From Limiplasma sp036645955 (GTDB lineage Bacteria > Bacillota > Clostridia > Christensenellales > Aristaeellaceae): a DNA stretch of 64,000 nt. The stretch spans positions 57,032 to 121,031 of the forward strand of contig JAVXND010000003.1 of assembly GCA_036645955.1 (NCBI GenBank), written 5' to 3'. Position numbers and translations under genes: made by a program. Below, piece after piece: positions 35,809 to 45,048 of the stretch (the stretch's first letter is position 1; every line of letters begins with the position of its first letter). Under the pieces are notes generated by a model. The model saw only the letters and a program-made list of their open reading frames with translations. It was not told where the DNA came from and made no database searches.

Positions 35809-36954
35809 TTACAGCTCAAAAATTTCAGTATTTTCAAGTGCCGCGGCAATCAGCGCGTCGGAATCCAGCTTGCTTTCACCATCCAAAATAATTTCCATTT
35901 TGGGCTTGGTGGCGGGATGGCGGGGTGTGAACACGGTACAGCAATCTTCAAATGGCAGGGAGGAAGTTTCATAGGTGCCGATTTTTTCAGCCACATTAAT
36001 GATTTCCTGCTTGTCAAAGCCTATCAGCGGCCTGAAAACAGGCACATCCGCTACTTCGTCGGTGCATTTAAGGGCATAGATGGTTTGGCTGGCAACCTGC
36101 CCGATGCTTTCACCTGTTACCAGCGCTTGTGCGCGCTCGCGGTGTGCAATGGCGTTTGCAATGCGCATCATGTAGCGGCGCATGATAATGGTGGTGTAGT
36201 CCTCGTGGCACTTTTCATGAATTTGCATTTGGATATCGGTAAAGGGCACCACATGCACACGTATACCGCAAAGGCTTTCACTTAAAATACGCGCAAGATC
36301 CAGCACCTTTTGCTTTGCACGCTCACTGGTATAAGGGAATGAGTAAAAATGAACGGCGCTTACCGTTACCCCTCTTTTGGCAACCATCCAGCCTGCAACA
36401 GGGCTGTCAATGCCGCCGGATAGCAGCAGTGTGGCGCGTCCGTTTGTGCCAACAGGCATGCCGCCCACCGCAGGAATGGGCTGTGTGTATAAATACGCCA
36501 AATCCCGTATTTCAATGGAGAGCACCACGTCGGGATGATGCAAATCCACCGTGAGCTGCGGCAAATGCTCTAGCAAATATTCACCCATTTCAATGTTGAT
36601 TGTGGGTGAATCCTTTGGGTAGCGCTTATCGCTTCGGCGTGCGTAGACCTTAAAGCTCCCGTGATGATTTTCCAACAGCTTGGCGGCCTGAGCACAAATG
36701 GCTTCAAAATCATCCTTTTCCATTTCAATGGAGCGGCAAACACTATGCACGCCAAAAACCTTGGTCACGCGGCGAATGGCCTCGTCCATGTCGGAAACAT
36801 CGCTGACGTAGACACGGCTGTCACTAAGCCAAACATGATTGCTAACCTCTTTGACAGCAGAGCGTACACGCCCCACAAGCATGTGTAAAAAATGGGGACG
36901 GTTCAGCCCCTTTAAAAAAATTTCTCCAAAACGAACCTGCAAAACTTCACGCAA
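35809..36954 (-). CDS. thiI: tRNA 4-thiouridine synthase ThiI
   Basis: ThiI adenylates U8 of tRNA and replaces oxygen with sulfur. The 381-residue protein has an N-terminal ferredoxin-like and THUMP region (about 1-165) and a PP-loop ATPase domain with LLLSGGIDSPVAGW. It lacks the C-terminal rhodanese domain of the E. coli enzyme, as in other Bacillota. The start is a TTG codon (36954) with AAGGAGG at good spacing. It follows a cysteine desulfurase gene, its expected sulfur donor, by 46 bases. Confidence 0.95.
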   Translation of the reverse strand: MREVLQVRFGEIFLKGLNRPHFLHMLVGRVRSAVKEVSNHVWLSDSRVYVSDVSDMDEAIRRVTKVFGVHSVCRSIEMEKDDFEAICAQAAKLLENHHGSFKVYARRSDKRYPKDSPTINIEMGEYLLEHLPQLTVDLHHPDVVLSIEIRDLAYLYTQPIPAVGGMPVGTNGRATLLLSGGIDSPVAGWMVAKRGVTVSAVHFYSFPYTSERAKQKVLDLARILSESLCGIRVHVVPFTDIQMQIHEKCHEDYTTIIMRRYMMRIANAIAHRERAQALVTGESIGQVASQTIYALKCTDEVADVPVFRPLIGFDKQEIINVAEKIGTYETSSLPFEDCCTVFTPRHPATKPKMEIILDGESKLDSDALIAAALENTEIFEL

Positions 36955-37000
36955 GGTTATTTTCCTCCTTTATGGCATTGCTGCATGCGCCACCCAAACA

Positions 37001-38155
37001 TTACCTACGCGCAAATTTTTGCAACAGCGTTACCTTTTCAATGATTTTTTCGCCTGTATAGAGCATTTCATCCGTCGTGAGCGTTGGGCAAAGGCTGATG
37101 CGAATAGCGCCCTCCATAATCGCGGGCAGCTGCTTCATAGCGGTTAAAACAGCAGAATGCTTTCCTTTTTTAGAGGAACAGGCCGAGCCTGTGCCCACAT
37201 AAATACCCTCTGCTTCAAGCGCATGCAGCAATGTTTCTGCGCGCACAGGCGGAAAAGCAACGCTTAGCACATGACCAGCGCTCATAGCGTGGTCTGCCGG
37301 CAAACCCAGAAGCACCATTTGAGGCAAAGCGGCTTTTAGCTGGTTCACAAGCTGCTGCTTGAGTGCACGCATCACAACAGATGCATTTTGCGGATACGCT
37401 TCAACAGCCGCGCACAAGCCCGAAATACCCGAGGTGTTTTCGGTACCGCTTCGCAAATTGCCCTGCTGCCCGCCGCCCAGCATTTGAGGATGCACGCGCA
37501 TATCATCGGAAAGAACCAGCGCCCCAACGCCTTTGGGACCGTGTATTTTATGTCCGCTTAGCGCATAGGACTGAACACCATATTCCTTCAATGAAAACGG
37601 TTCGCGTAAATAGCCCTGTACCCCATCGACATGTATGGCGGCTTGCGGTGCCAAACGATCTCGCAATGCACAAATTTCCGCGAGGGGCATCGTCACGCCT
37701 GTTTCATTACACACCTGCATAACGCATAGCATTTGTGTTTGAGCGCCAAGCATGCTTTCAAGCGAAGAAAGGTCAACCGTTCCGCTTTTTTCCAAGGGTA
37801 TTTCCCGTGCAACGCAACCAAAGCGTATTTCAGCCTCTAAGCATGCATTTTTAACGGCGGGATGCTCTGCCGCTGTATAAAGCAATTCCCCCGTTGTTCT
37901 TTGGTGCTGCATGTAGCCCAAAATGGCAAGGTTATCACTCTCTGTACCGCCGGATGTAAAAATAACGTTTTTTTCGTTGGCACAAAGGCTTTTTGCAATC
38001 ACCCTTTGCGCATTCCGAATTTCGTTTTCTGCTTGCATGGCTGGCGTATAGAGGGCGGATGGGTTGTAATAGTTTTTGCGCATGCTTTGAAGCATGGCGT
38101 TTACAGCCTGTTCACAGGGTTTGGTGGTTGCGCTGTTATCCAAATAAACCTGCAT
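37001..38155 (-). CDS. Cysteine desulfurase (NifS/IscS family)
   Basis: A 384-residue PLP enzyme that extracts sulfur from cysteine as a persulfide. The N-terminus YLDNSATTKP is typical, and FTSGGTESDNLAI binds the cofactor phosphate. The PLP lysine lies in ALSGHKIHGPKGVG, and the active-site Cys is in GTGSACSSKKGKHS. The neighbouring thiI indicates a role in tRNA thiolation, like Bacillus NifZ. AGGAGC precedes the ATG. Confidence 0.94.
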   Translation of the reverse strand: MQVYLDNSATTKPCEQAVNAMLQSMRKNYYNPSALYTPAMQAENEIRNAQRVIAKSLCANEKNVIFTSGGTESDNLAILGYMQHQRTTGELLYTAAEHPAVKNACLEAEIRFGCVAREIPLEKSGTVDLSSLESMLGAQTQMLCVMQVCNETGVTMPLAEICALRDRLAPQAAIHVDGVQGYLREPFSLKEYGVQSYALSGHKIHGPKGVGALVLSDDMRVHPQMLGGGQQGNLRSGTENTSGISGLCAAVEAYPQNASVVMRALKQQLVNQLKAALPQMVLLGLPADHAMSAGHVLSVAFPPVRAETLLHALEAEGIYVGTGSACSSKKGKHSAVLTAMKQLPAIMEGAIRISLCPTLTTDEMLYTGEKIIEKVTLLQKFARR

Positions 38156-38164
38156 GCAAAGCTC

Positions 38165-38695
38165 CTATTCGCGGTAAGCGCCGCGCGGTAAATATTTACG
38201 AATCATTTCAACCAGCTCGTCGGATGGTTCTAAAATGATCACGGTTTTGTTCGCGTCCTTTTGATAATAAAAGAAATAGAGCTTTGCTTCACGGTTTAAA
38301 AACCAGTTTTTACGTTTGATTCCAGGCATGGAAATAAACTTGTTAAACTCGTGAGAATCCACCGCGCCAAAGGCTTCTACGTTTTTCACGCGCATGGTAC
38401 CAAGGCTTTTGCGCTTTTGGTTGTTGTACACCTGCGCAAAGTCCAAATCACCGTTGGTAAAGGTATATTCGAATTCTGTGCGCAAACGGTCCTTGCGCAA
38501 ATAAAGCAGTACAGCGCCGCCTAGCATGAGCAAGGTTTCAATCAAGCCGAAAACAGAAAACTGGCTAAGAAGCATAGGCAGCATCATCATGCCCAAAAGA
38601 GCCATTAATACCATTAAAACATTGGATAACATATAAAGAAAATCTTGCAATCCACGGCGGTGTCTAACCACGACTTCTTCCATAAAATGATCCAT
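38165..38695 (-). CDS. Membrane protein of unknown function
   Basis: A 176-residue protein: a short charged N-terminus (MDHFMEEVVVRHRRG), two hydrophobic helices (about 20-70), then a soluble domain that reads like a small beta-rich PH-like fold (FEYTFTNGDLDFAQV, ending EMIRKYLPRGAYRE). I do not assign a function. ATG 38695 is preferred, with GGGAGGA upstream. It lies 10 bases before the cysteine desulfurase gene and 18 bases after the PAP2-like gene, so it is likely co-transcribed with both. Confidence 0.65.
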   Translation of the reverse strand: MDHFMEEVVVRHRRGLQDFLYMLSNVLMVLMALLGMMMLPMLLSQFSVFGLIETLLMLGGAVLLYLRKDRLRTEFEYTFTNGDLDFAQVYNNQKRKSLGTMRVKNVEAFGAVDSHEFNKFISMPGIKRKNWFLNREAKLYFFYYQKDANKTVIILEPSDELVEMIRKYLPRGAYRE

Positions 38696-38713
38696 AAAAA
38701 GTTCCTCCCACAA

Positions 38714-39178
38714 TTAGTAATTCATAAGAATGGCAATATACACAACCGCAACCAGCAAACCCACAAGCGCGCCGCCCGCAACCTCAATGGGTTTATGGCC
38801 TACCAATTCCTTCAGCTCTTCATTGGAAATTTCCTTGCCATTGAAAAGGGCATCCTTGAGAATTTGGTTGATCACAATGGCTTGTCTGCCTGTTTCGCGT
38901 CTTACGCCTGCGGCATCGTACATCACAATGCACGCAAGCACGGCAGAGATGGCAAAAGCTGGCGTATCAAACCCTTGGAGTGCGCCAACCATGAAAACGG
39001 CCGTGGTTACCATAGCAGAGTGCGAGCTTGGCATGCCACCCGAACCATGAATTCTGTTAAAATCCCACTCATGCTCCACCATGTAATGAATGGGAATTTT
39101 GAGCCCCTGTGCTATAAACCAACCAATCAAAGCCGCAAATAGCACGTGATTGTTCACGATATCCAAGATGGAATGCAA
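38714..39178 (-). CDS. Divergent PAP2 family membrane protein
   Basis: A 154-residue integral membrane protein of the divergent PAP2 (DUF212, Bacillus YuiD) family. The conserved GSGGMPSSHSAMVTT resembles the PAP2 phosphatase motif, and YDAAGVRRETGRQA follows. The family is presumed to act on lipid phosphates but no activity is proven. It follows ispA by 47 bases; a role with isoprenoid pyrophosphates would fit but is inference only. Confidence 0.85.
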   Translation of the reverse strand: MHSILDIVNNHVLFAALIGWFIAQGLKIPIHYMVEHEWDFNRIHGSGGMPSSHSAMVTTAVFMVGALQGFDTPAFAISAVLACIVMYDAAGVRRETGRQAIVINQILKDALFNGKEISNEELKELVGHKPIEVAGGALVGLLVAVVYIAILMNY

Positions 39179-39225
39179 GCGATCATCCTCTCCCTTTCAA
39201 GTATATTGGAACCATCATACATCAA

Positions 39226-40152
39226 TCAAGCCGTGCGCACAAGGGTTGCACGCGCTAAGTCGCATAAAAATTCGGCGCGGGTGCCAAATGGGTTCAAGGC
39301 TAAAACGGCTGTATCAACGGCTTTTTGCGCATCTTCATGTGCTTTGGCCGCACCAAAAACGGTTGGCCATGTCATTTTGCCGCGTTGCGCGTCCATGCCC
39401 GTATCCTTGCCAAGCAGCTGGGAATCCCCTTCCAAATCAAGCAAATCGTCCACAATTTGAAAGGCAAGCCCAATTCCCTGCCCATAGGCGAGGCCCGCTG
39501 TGAGCTGTGCAGGCGTTGCTCCCGCGAGCATTAAGCCTGCGGTTATGGGTGCTGTAAGCAAATCGGCTGTTTTGTGCAAATGAATGTAGCGCACGCTTTC
39601 CTTGGTTGGCAGATGCCCTTCCAGCTTTACATCCAGCGTTTGTCCCGCAATCATGCCGCGAACCCCAGAGCGTTCTGATATTTCGCGGATGGCACAAAGC
39701 GCCGTAGCGGGATTGCTTGCGCTCAAGGGCGCTGATAGCATGGTTTCATAAGCCAGGCTTAAAAGCCCATCCCCTGCTAATATGGCCATGTTCTCGCCAA
39801 AAACCTTGTGGTTTGTGGGCTTCCCTCTGCGTAGCGCATCATTATCCAAAGCGGGTAAATCATCGTGAATCAAAGAATAGGTGTGAATCATTTCCAGCGC
39901 GCAAGCAAAAGGCAGGGCATTTTCCCAATCGTCCTTGAGCAGGTGATAGGCAGCCAACAGCAGTACTGGGCGTATCCTTTTGCCAGGCAACAGCAAGCTG
40001 TAGCGCATAGCGCTTCGAAGCGGCTGAGGAATGGTGCCTTCTTCCGGTACACCCGTTTCAGGCTCTGTGATGGGCTGATTGGTTGCTTGGGCAAGAAGCG
40101 GCAAGCTTGCAAGTGCTTTTTCGATGGCGGCTTGATAATCCTGCATGCTCAT
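39226..40152 (-). CDS. ispA: Geranyl/farnesyl diphosphate synthase
   Basis: A 308-residue trans-prenyltransferase that makes farnesyl diphosphate for undecaprenol and quinones. The first Asp-rich motif is in LIHDDLPALDND, and the second in FQIVDDLLDLEGD; PGKRIRPVLLLAA binds the diphosphate. The order xseA-xseB-ispA is conserved in Bacillota. The start overlaps the xseB stop (ATGA). The usual next gene, dxs, is not present. Confidence 0.95.
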   Translation of the reverse strand: MSMQDYQAAIEKALASLPLLAQATNQPITEPETGVPEEGTIPQPLRSAMRYSLLLPGKRIRPVLLLAAYHLLKDDWENALPFACALEMIHTYSLIHDDLPALDNDALRRGKPTNHKVFGENMAILAGDGLLSLAYETMLSAPLSASNPATALCAIREISERSGVRGMIAGQTLDVKLEGHLPTKESVRYIHLHKTADLLTAPITAGLMLAGATPAQLTAGLAYGQGIGLAFQIVDDLLDLEGDSQLLGKDTGMDAQRGKMTWPTVFGAAKAHEDAQKAVDTAVLALNPFGTRAEFLCDLARATLVRTA

Positions 40153-40430
40153 TCCCCCTCCTCCAACCCGCTCAAAAGGGTTTCTTGTTTCACAAGCTCC
40201 ATTTTCTCTGTTACAGGTTTCCCATCCTTGCCCTGTTTAACCTCCAGCATGCGGCCTTTTGCCGCTTCTAGCTTTTTGGAAAGCTCGGCGGATAGCTTCA
40301 TGCCCTGTTCATATAGATCCAGCAATTTTTCAAGAGGCAAATCATTCTTTTCCATTTGCTCTGCAATGGTTTCCAATTGCGAAAGCCCTTCCTCAAAGCC
40401 GATTTCCTTTTTGGCGGATTTAGCGGCCAT
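40149..40430 (-). CDS. xseB: Exodeoxyribonuclease VII small subunit
   Basis: A 93-residue helical protein with the family pattern GFEEGLSQLETIAEQMEKND then LPLEKLLDLYEQGMKL. It binds XseA to form the nuclease that degrades single-stranded DNA. The ATG at 40430 overlaps the xseA stop (TGATG). The Glu-rich tail overlaps the ispA start. Confidence 0.94.
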   Translation of the reverse strand: MAAKSAKKEIGFEEGLSQLETIAEQMEKNDLPLEKLLDLYEQGMKLSAELSKKLEAAKGRMLEVKQGKDGKPVTEKMELVKQETLLSGLEEGE

Positions 40431-41641
40431 CACTCTTCCCCCTTTTTAAGCTCCGTTACGGTCACCCCTGCACGACCATCCGATAGCCTCACGCAGAGCA
40501 CATCTCCCTGCTTTAGTGAATCAACGCTTTTGATTACTTTGCCCAAATTGTTTGTAACCACTGCATAGCCGCGTTCAATGGTGTGCATGGGCCCCGTGGT
40601 TTTGAGCCGCAGCCATGCATTTTCAAGCGCATGTGTCTTTGATTGCACACGCTCTTCTATGCGCACCTCTATTTTTGCGGTGAGCGTTTGTATTTTGGCA
40701 AGCGCTCGAATGCTTTGCTGTTCGGGCGAAAGGTTGCTGAGGCGTTGCTGAAGCTGTGCCAAACGCATCCATTTACGCGACCAAGCCGCATCAAAATTCC
40801 TTGAAATTTGATCTTCCAATACGGAGGCGGTGCTTCTTAACTCATCAAGCGACACAACGGCTAATTCCGCCGCCGCAGAGGGCGTGGGCGCACGCAAATC
40901 CGAAACAAAATCCGCAATGGTAAAATCCGTTTCATGCCCGACGGCACTAATGACAGGGGTTTGACACGCGGCAATGGCACGGGCAACCCCTTCTTCGTTA
41001 AATGCCCATAGGTCCTCCATACTGCCGCCGCCACGCCCAACAATCATCACATCCACCCCGTCAAGCGCATCAAGCAAGCGAATGGCTTGAATGATTTCCT
41101 CTGCCGCACCAGCTCCTTGCACCTTCACAGGGCAGAGATACAGTGAAATGCCAGGATTTCTGCGCCACGCGACACGTGTAATGTCGTGAACCACTGCGCC
41201 CGTTTTGCTTGTGACAATGCCAATGCCGCGCGGCAACAGCGGCAGCGGCTTTTTAAGCGCCGCGTCAAACAGTCCCTCTGCATTCAAACGCGCCTTGAGG
41301 GCTTCAAATTGCAGATACAAATCGCCAAGCCCATCCGGTTCCATCGCATCCGCATAAAATTGGTAGGAGCCTGTTTTGGAGTACAGACCTACACTGCCAA
41401 AGAGCCTGACCTGCTGACCGTTTTGCGGCTTAAAACGCACCGTACAAGCGGCTTGGCGAAACATGGCACAGTTAATAGCGGACTCCGCATCCTTCAAGGT
41501 AAAGTACCAGTGACCCGAAGCTTGCTGCTTTAAATTGCTAAGCTCGCCCTTTAAGCAAAGGTTTCGAAGCATGGGGTCGGAGGCAAGCGATTTTCGGACA
41601 TATTCGTTCAGCTGTGATACGTTGAGCGTGAGCCCTTTCAT
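40430..41641 (-). CDS. xseA: Exodeoxyribonuclease VII large subunit
   Basis: A 403-residue catalytic subunit. An N-terminal OB fold (about 1-100, LCLKGELSNLKQQASGHWYFTLKD) is followed by the nuclease core with GIGIVTSKTGAVVHDI, VMIVGRGGGSMEDLWAFNEE and SAVGHETDFTIADFVSDLRAPTPSAAAE, and then a long coiled coil (about 270-350). The start overlaps the folD stop by 4 bases. Confidence 0.95.
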   Translation of the reverse strand: MKGLTLNVSQLNEYVRKSLASDPMLRNLCLKGELSNLKQQASGHWYFTLKDAESAINCAMFRQAACTVRFKPQNGQQVRLFGSVGLYSKTGSYQFYADAMEPDGLGDLYLQFEALKARLNAEGLFDAALKKPLPLLPRGIGIVTSKTGAVVHDITRVAWRRNPGISLYLCPVKVQGAGAAEEIIQAIRLLDALDGVDVMIVGRGGGSMEDLWAFNEEGVARAIAACQTPVISAVGHETDFTIADFVSDLRAPTPSAAAELAVVSLDELRSTASVLEDQISRNFDAAWSRKWMRLAQLQQRLSNLSPEQQSIRALAKIQTLTAKIEVRIEERVQSKTHALENAWLRLKTTGPMHTIERGYAVVTNNLGKVIKSVDSLKQGDVLCVRLSDGRAGVTVTELKKGEE

Positions 41642-42486
41642 TTGGTTGCCTTTTCAGCCGCCGTTACCGTGCTATCCATCAGCATAGCAATGGTCATTTT
41701 ACCTACGCCGCCAGGCACGGGGGTAATATAAGAAGCTTTTTGAGCTACAGCGTCAAAATCCACATCGCCGCAAAGCTTGCCATCCAAACGGTTCATGCCC
41801 ACATCAATCACCACTGCGCCCTCTTTGACCATATCAGCGGTTACAAATTTTGCTTTGCCGATGGCCGCAACCAAGATATCCGCACGGCGCGTGTGCTCTG
41901 CTAAATGGACGGTGCGGCTGTGGCAGATGGTCACCGTCGCGTTTTCCTGAAGCAGCAGCAGTGCCATGGGCTTGCCTACGATGTTGCTACGCCCAATGAT
42001 AACCGCCTCTTTGCCCGCAATGTCAATGCCTGCGTGCTTGAGCATGTATAAGGCGCCCTTTGGGGTACAAGCAACCACACAGTCAAGCCCGCGCGAGAGC
42101 CTGCCTGCATTGATGTCGTGAAAACCATCCGCATCTTTTTCGGGGCTGATGAGCGATAGCGCCTGATTGCCATCCAAATGCTTGGGCAAGGGCAACTGTA
42201 CCAATATGCCATGAACAGCTGTATCTTGATTTGCTTCTATAATGGCCTTTTCAAGCTCCGCTTGTGTGGTTTCTGCTGGCATGCGCAGTGTTTTGGACGC
42301 AATGCCCAGGCGTGCACAGGCTTTTTCTTTATTGCCTACATAGGTTTGGCTGGCGGGATCATCCCCCACCAAAATAACAGTAAGTCCAGGCACTACGTTT
42401 TTTTCCTTGAGCATGTCCACGCGTATTTTCAGTGCTTCCTCAAGCTCTGCCGCCATGAGTTTTCCATCTAAAAGTTGAGCCGCCAT
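41638..42486 (-). CDS. folD: Methylenetetrahydrofolate dehydrogenase/cyclohydrolase FolD
   Basis: A 282-residue bifunctional enzyme interconverting methylene-, methenyl- and formyl-tetrahydrofolate. The signature segments are present: DDPASQTYVGNKEKAC with the catalytic Tyr and Lys, VQLPLPKHLDG, the NADP site VIIGRSNIVGKPMA, and the PVPGGVGKMTIAML end. AAGGAGG precedes the ATG. It supplies folate cofactors, including the donor for TrmFO. Confidence 0.96.
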   Translation of the reverse strand: MAAQLLDGKLMAAELEEALKIRVDMLKEKNVVPGLTVILVGDDPASQTYVGNKEKACARLGIASKTLRMPAETTQAELEKAIIEANQDTAVHGILVQLPLPKHLDGNQALSLISPEKDADGFHDINAGRLSRGLDCVVACTPKGALYMLKHAGIDIAGKEAVIIGRSNIVGKPMALLLLQENATVTICHSRTVHLAEHTRRADILVAAIGKAKFVTADMVKEGAVVIDVGMNRLDGKLCGDVDFDAVAQKASYITPVPGGVGKMTIAMLMDSTVTAAEKATK

Positions 42487-42548
42487 CGCTTCAGCCTCCT
42501 TTATGATTTAAGATTCAATGTGTATTCGCTATTTGCTTTTACATGTGC

Positions 42549-42576
42549 AAAAACGGCCTCGCTTTGGCGAAGGCCG
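42549..42576 (-). terminator. Terminator between nusB and folD
   Basis: On the minus strand CGGCCTTCGC pairs with GCGAGGCCG (one bulge) and is followed by five T. The roughly 120 bases between it and the nusB stop contain only a short open frame that I do not call a gene. folD therefore probably has its own promoter downstream, not clearly recognisable. Confidence 0.65.
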
Positions 42577-42698
42577 CAATGTACGCGTGCTACAGGAACG
42601 AGGCAGCTTGAAGAGCCGTCGCTTCTCCAAGCTCATTCACCATTGCGGCAGACGTTTGATAGCAGCTGATATCAACCCCAAGCATGGCAAGCGTCTGT

Positions 42699-43142
42699 TT
42701 AGCCTTCCCGCTTTTCGCGTTCCATAGCGCCGAGCACACCATTGATGTAGCGGCTGCTTTTTGGCTCGCTATATTGGTTTGCAAGATCTATGGCTTCGCT
42801 GATTACCACGTTATCGGGTACATCTGTACGGTGATAAAGCTCATAAGCGGCAAGCCGCAAAATGCTCAAGTCAACATGAGGTACACGGCTTAGCGGCCAA
42901 TCCCCTGTGCTGTGCTTTTCGATGCTGTCGTCTAGTTCAAGCTCGTGCGTATGCACGCCGCGAAGCACATCGTCAATATATGCTAGTTCATCTTTGCTGG
43001 GGTTGAGTTTTTCGCTGTTTTCGGGTTGAGCCGTTGAAAGCTGCTCATATACCAAATCAAGGGATTCGTCGTCTGCTTCCCCGCCGGACAGACGTTCATA
43101 TAAAAGTTGCATAGCAGCCTGCCTGGCAATTGAACGCGCCAT
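42699..43142 (-). CDS. nusB: Transcription antitermination factor NusB
   Basis: A 146-residue all-helical RNA-binding protein that acts with NusE (S10) at boxA sites of rRNA operons. The N-terminus MARSIARQAAMQLLYE and the C-terminal LSILRLAAYELYHRTDVPDNVVISEAIDLANQY are typical. ATG 43142 is preferred (GGAGTG upstream). The asp23-nusB-folD-xseAB-ispA order matches Bacillus yqhY-nusB-folD-xseAB-ispA, with two extra membrane genes inserted. Confidence 0.93.
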   Translation of the reverse strand: MARSIARQAAMQLLYERLSGGEADDESLDLVYEQLSTAQPENSEKLNPSKDELAYIDDVLRGVHTHELELDDSIEKHSTGDWPLSRVPHVDLSILRLAAYELYHRTDVPDNVVISEAIDLANQYSEPKSSRYINGVLGAMEREKREG

Positions 43143-43177
43143 TGTATCCAACACTCCGTTTCAAATTGTAAAAAATT

Positions 43178-43420
43178 TTAAATAGATTGGTCTTTGGGTG
43201 GAAAAATCTTGTTGATGATGCGCTTCAAGGTAGCGGCTTTGTTTTGATATGCGCCCAGGAAGTACCCAACGGCAAACAGCAAGGCTACAAAAATGGTGTT
43301 CCAAAAGCCAACGAAGATAAGCAACAGGGCGAATATGGCCCCCATGATCCCCGTAACAAGGCCGCACTTTGTTGTTCCTACTTGAAGGGAAAACGTCTTG
43401 TTTTCATTCTGGTCATCCAT
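43178..43420 (-). CDS. DUF2273-like small membrane protein
   Basis: An 80-residue protein with two hydrophobic helices (about 20-58) and a basic end (NKAATLKRIINKIF). Its size and position after Asp23 and AmaP match the DUF2273 small membrane proteins often found with them. The ATG overlaps the stop of the AmaP-like gene (TAATG), so the two are coupled. It may help anchor the Asp23 layer to the membrane. Confidence 0.75.
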   Translation of the reverse strand: MDDQNENKTFSLQVGTTKCGLVTGIMGAIFALLLIFVGFWNTIFVALLFAVGYFLGAYQNKAATLKRIINKIFPPKDQSI

Positions 43421-44271
43421 TAGTTGTCAGCCTCCTCTAATTTTGCGGTAGCATTGTTTTCCATGGTTGGTTTTTCCTCTTCCAACGGCTCACTATTGGC
43501 GATTGCATCATCAGTGACCGCAGAAGCGCTGGAGCATTCATTTTCATGATCAACGGTTTCGCTTTGGTTAGAGGCTTCTGAATAGCTGGTGGGTTCTTCG
43601 GTATGCTTGAACATTCTGCTTGCGAAGCTTTGATTTGCTTTGTAAGCGGTTCCTTCCTCGACTGTTGGCATATCTGGTGCTTCTGGAGCAACGGGCGCTG
43701 CGGGAACGGAATCAAAGCAGCGCTCCTCTTTTGAATCGCTCAGCACGGATGGATTGGTTTCCACCATCACACGAACCTCCTGCACATCCACACCGCTGCA
43801 CGAGGTGATGTATTGCTTGATTTGCTTTTGCAGGGCATTGACGGTTAAAGGAATATTCACGCCGCTAAACAAAGTAAGCTTTAAGTCTACCACAATTCCT
43901 TCGTGTCCGCGATGGATTTTTGTGGAGTTGACGGTAAGCATCTCATGGGAATCAACGCACTTTTTAACCATGTTTTCAAGCGCGCTCAATGAAATGCTCA
44001 TGTCGCCAAATTCAGTATGCTGAATCACAAAGCCCTTGTCCGTTTTGCGATGGCACAGCACCCAAACATCGTGGATGCCAAGGCAAACCAGCAACAGTGA
44101 ACCCGCAACAATCACAATGCGCTGCCACAGCAGCATTGGTTCATTGAGCGCCGATACATCAAGCTTGAAAGGAAATAGCCCAACCCCAAAAACAAACACC
44201 CCAACTGCAATGAACAGAATCATTAAACCGGAAAGCGCGATTAGCAGCCTGTTCCAAACTTTAATTCTCAT
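43420..44271 (-). CDS. amaP: AmaP-like alkaline shock membrane anchor protein
   Basis: A 283-residue protein with two N-terminal membrane helices (about 8-30 and 48-68), then a soluble Asp23-like alpha/beta segment (about 80-170, ISLSALENMVKKCVD, VDLKLTLFSGVNIP). It ends in a long acidic disordered tail (about 185-283) rich in Glu, Pro and Ser. AmaP anchors Asp23 at the membrane in staphylococci. The start at ATG 44271 has AAGGAGG upstream. The long tail is larger than in typical AmaP. Confidence 0.75.
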   Translation of the reverse strand: MRIKVWNRLLIALSGLMILFIAVGVFVFGVGLFPFKLDVSALNEPMLLWQRIVIVAGSLLLVCLGIHDVWVLCHRKTDKGFVIQHTEFGDMSISLSALENMVKKCVDSHEMLTVNSTKIHRGHEGIVVDLKLTLFSGVNIPLTVNALQKQIKQYITSCSGVDVQEVRVMVETNPSVLSDSKEERCFDSVPAAPVAPEAPDMPTVEEGTAYKANQSFASRMFKHTEEPTSYSEASNQSETVDHENECSSASAVTDDAIANSEPLEEEKPTMENNATAKLEEADN

Positions 44272-44373
44272 TGGTGCCTCCTTGTAGCGTTCACGCGCTG
44301 TTAGCAAAAATGAAAAGCAATGCCTGCTTAGAGCCTATGCAACACTCCAAACAGGTATCGCTTTCATCGGGTT

Positions 44374-44934
44374 TTATTTGTGATTGGCATCGGCCGCTGG
44401 CTGTTCTATTTCCACTTCACCAGTGGACGCATGTGTTTCTGCGGGGGTAGGCTCGCCGTCAAACTCTACTTCTACGGGTTCAATAGGCGCTTTGGGCGGT
44501 GCATTTTCTATGCTTTGCAGAGATTCCAAACCAACCAAGGTATCTTTTTGCTCTTTTTCAAAGCTTACGCCTTGTACATGCACATCTACACGCACCACAT
44601 GAAGCCCTGTCATGGTTTCGATGGCTTTACGTACACCCTCCTGCACATTGGAGGCGGCTGTTTGAATGGGTGTGCCGTATTCAATCACAAGGTACAAATC
44701 AACAGAAGCTTCCTCCGTGCCGATTTCAACCTTTACACCCTTTGTTATGTTTTTGTTGCGAGCAAAAACATCCGTCAGGCTTCCGCCGCCTGAGCACATA
44801 CCAGCAACGCCTGCTACCTCGTTTGCGGCAACACCCGCGATGATCGCAATCACTTCATTTGCATATGTAATGGTACCCGTGGAATCGTTATCATGATCCA
44901 GGGTTAAAGGCAAATTGTCTTTTTTGGTGGACAT
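44374..44934 (-). CDS. Asp23/Gls24 family envelope stress response protein
   Basis: A 186-residue protein. The Asp23 domain spans about 18-125 (TITYANEVIAIIAGVAANEVAGVAGM, VDLYLVIEYGTPI, VQEGVRKAIETMTGL, VDVHVQGV). A Pro/Glu-rich acidic tail of about 55 residues follows. Family members form a membrane-associated layer linked to cell-wall stress. ATG 44934 has AGGAGG 8 bases upstream, and a strong promoter precedes it (45002-45030). Confidence 0.9.
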   Translation of the reverse strand: MSTKKDNLPLTLDHDNDSTGTITYANEVIAIIAGVAANEVAGVAGMCSGGGSLTDVFARNKNITKGVKVEIGTEEASVDLYLVIEYGTPIQTAASNVQEGVRKAIETMTGLHVVRVDVHVQGVSFEKEQKDTLVGLESLQSIENAPPKAPIEPVEVEFDGEPTPAETHASTGEVEIEQPAADANHK

Positions 44935-45001
44935 ATCCCACACCTCCTATGGTTTGATCCTGATTGCACAAATTTGATGATGCAAACTCAAGCACAAGCC
45001 T

Positions 45002-45030
45002 AGTATAACAGAAATTGCATCACTTGACAA
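45002..45030 (-). promoter_or_regulatory. Promoter of the asp23-amaP-DUF2273 operon
   Basis: On the minus strand TTGTCA (45030-45025), a 17-base spacer and TATACT (45007-45002). It lies 68 bases before the asp23-like start and just after the aspS stop. Confidence 0.75.
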
Positions 45031-45048
45031 TGAACTTTTGCATCCGTA

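Noticed and set aside
42590..42784. 64-codon minus-strand frame overlapping the nusB end
   Set aside because: Out of frame with nusB, no good ribosome binding site, and no recognisable sequence; its end lies next to the terminator.
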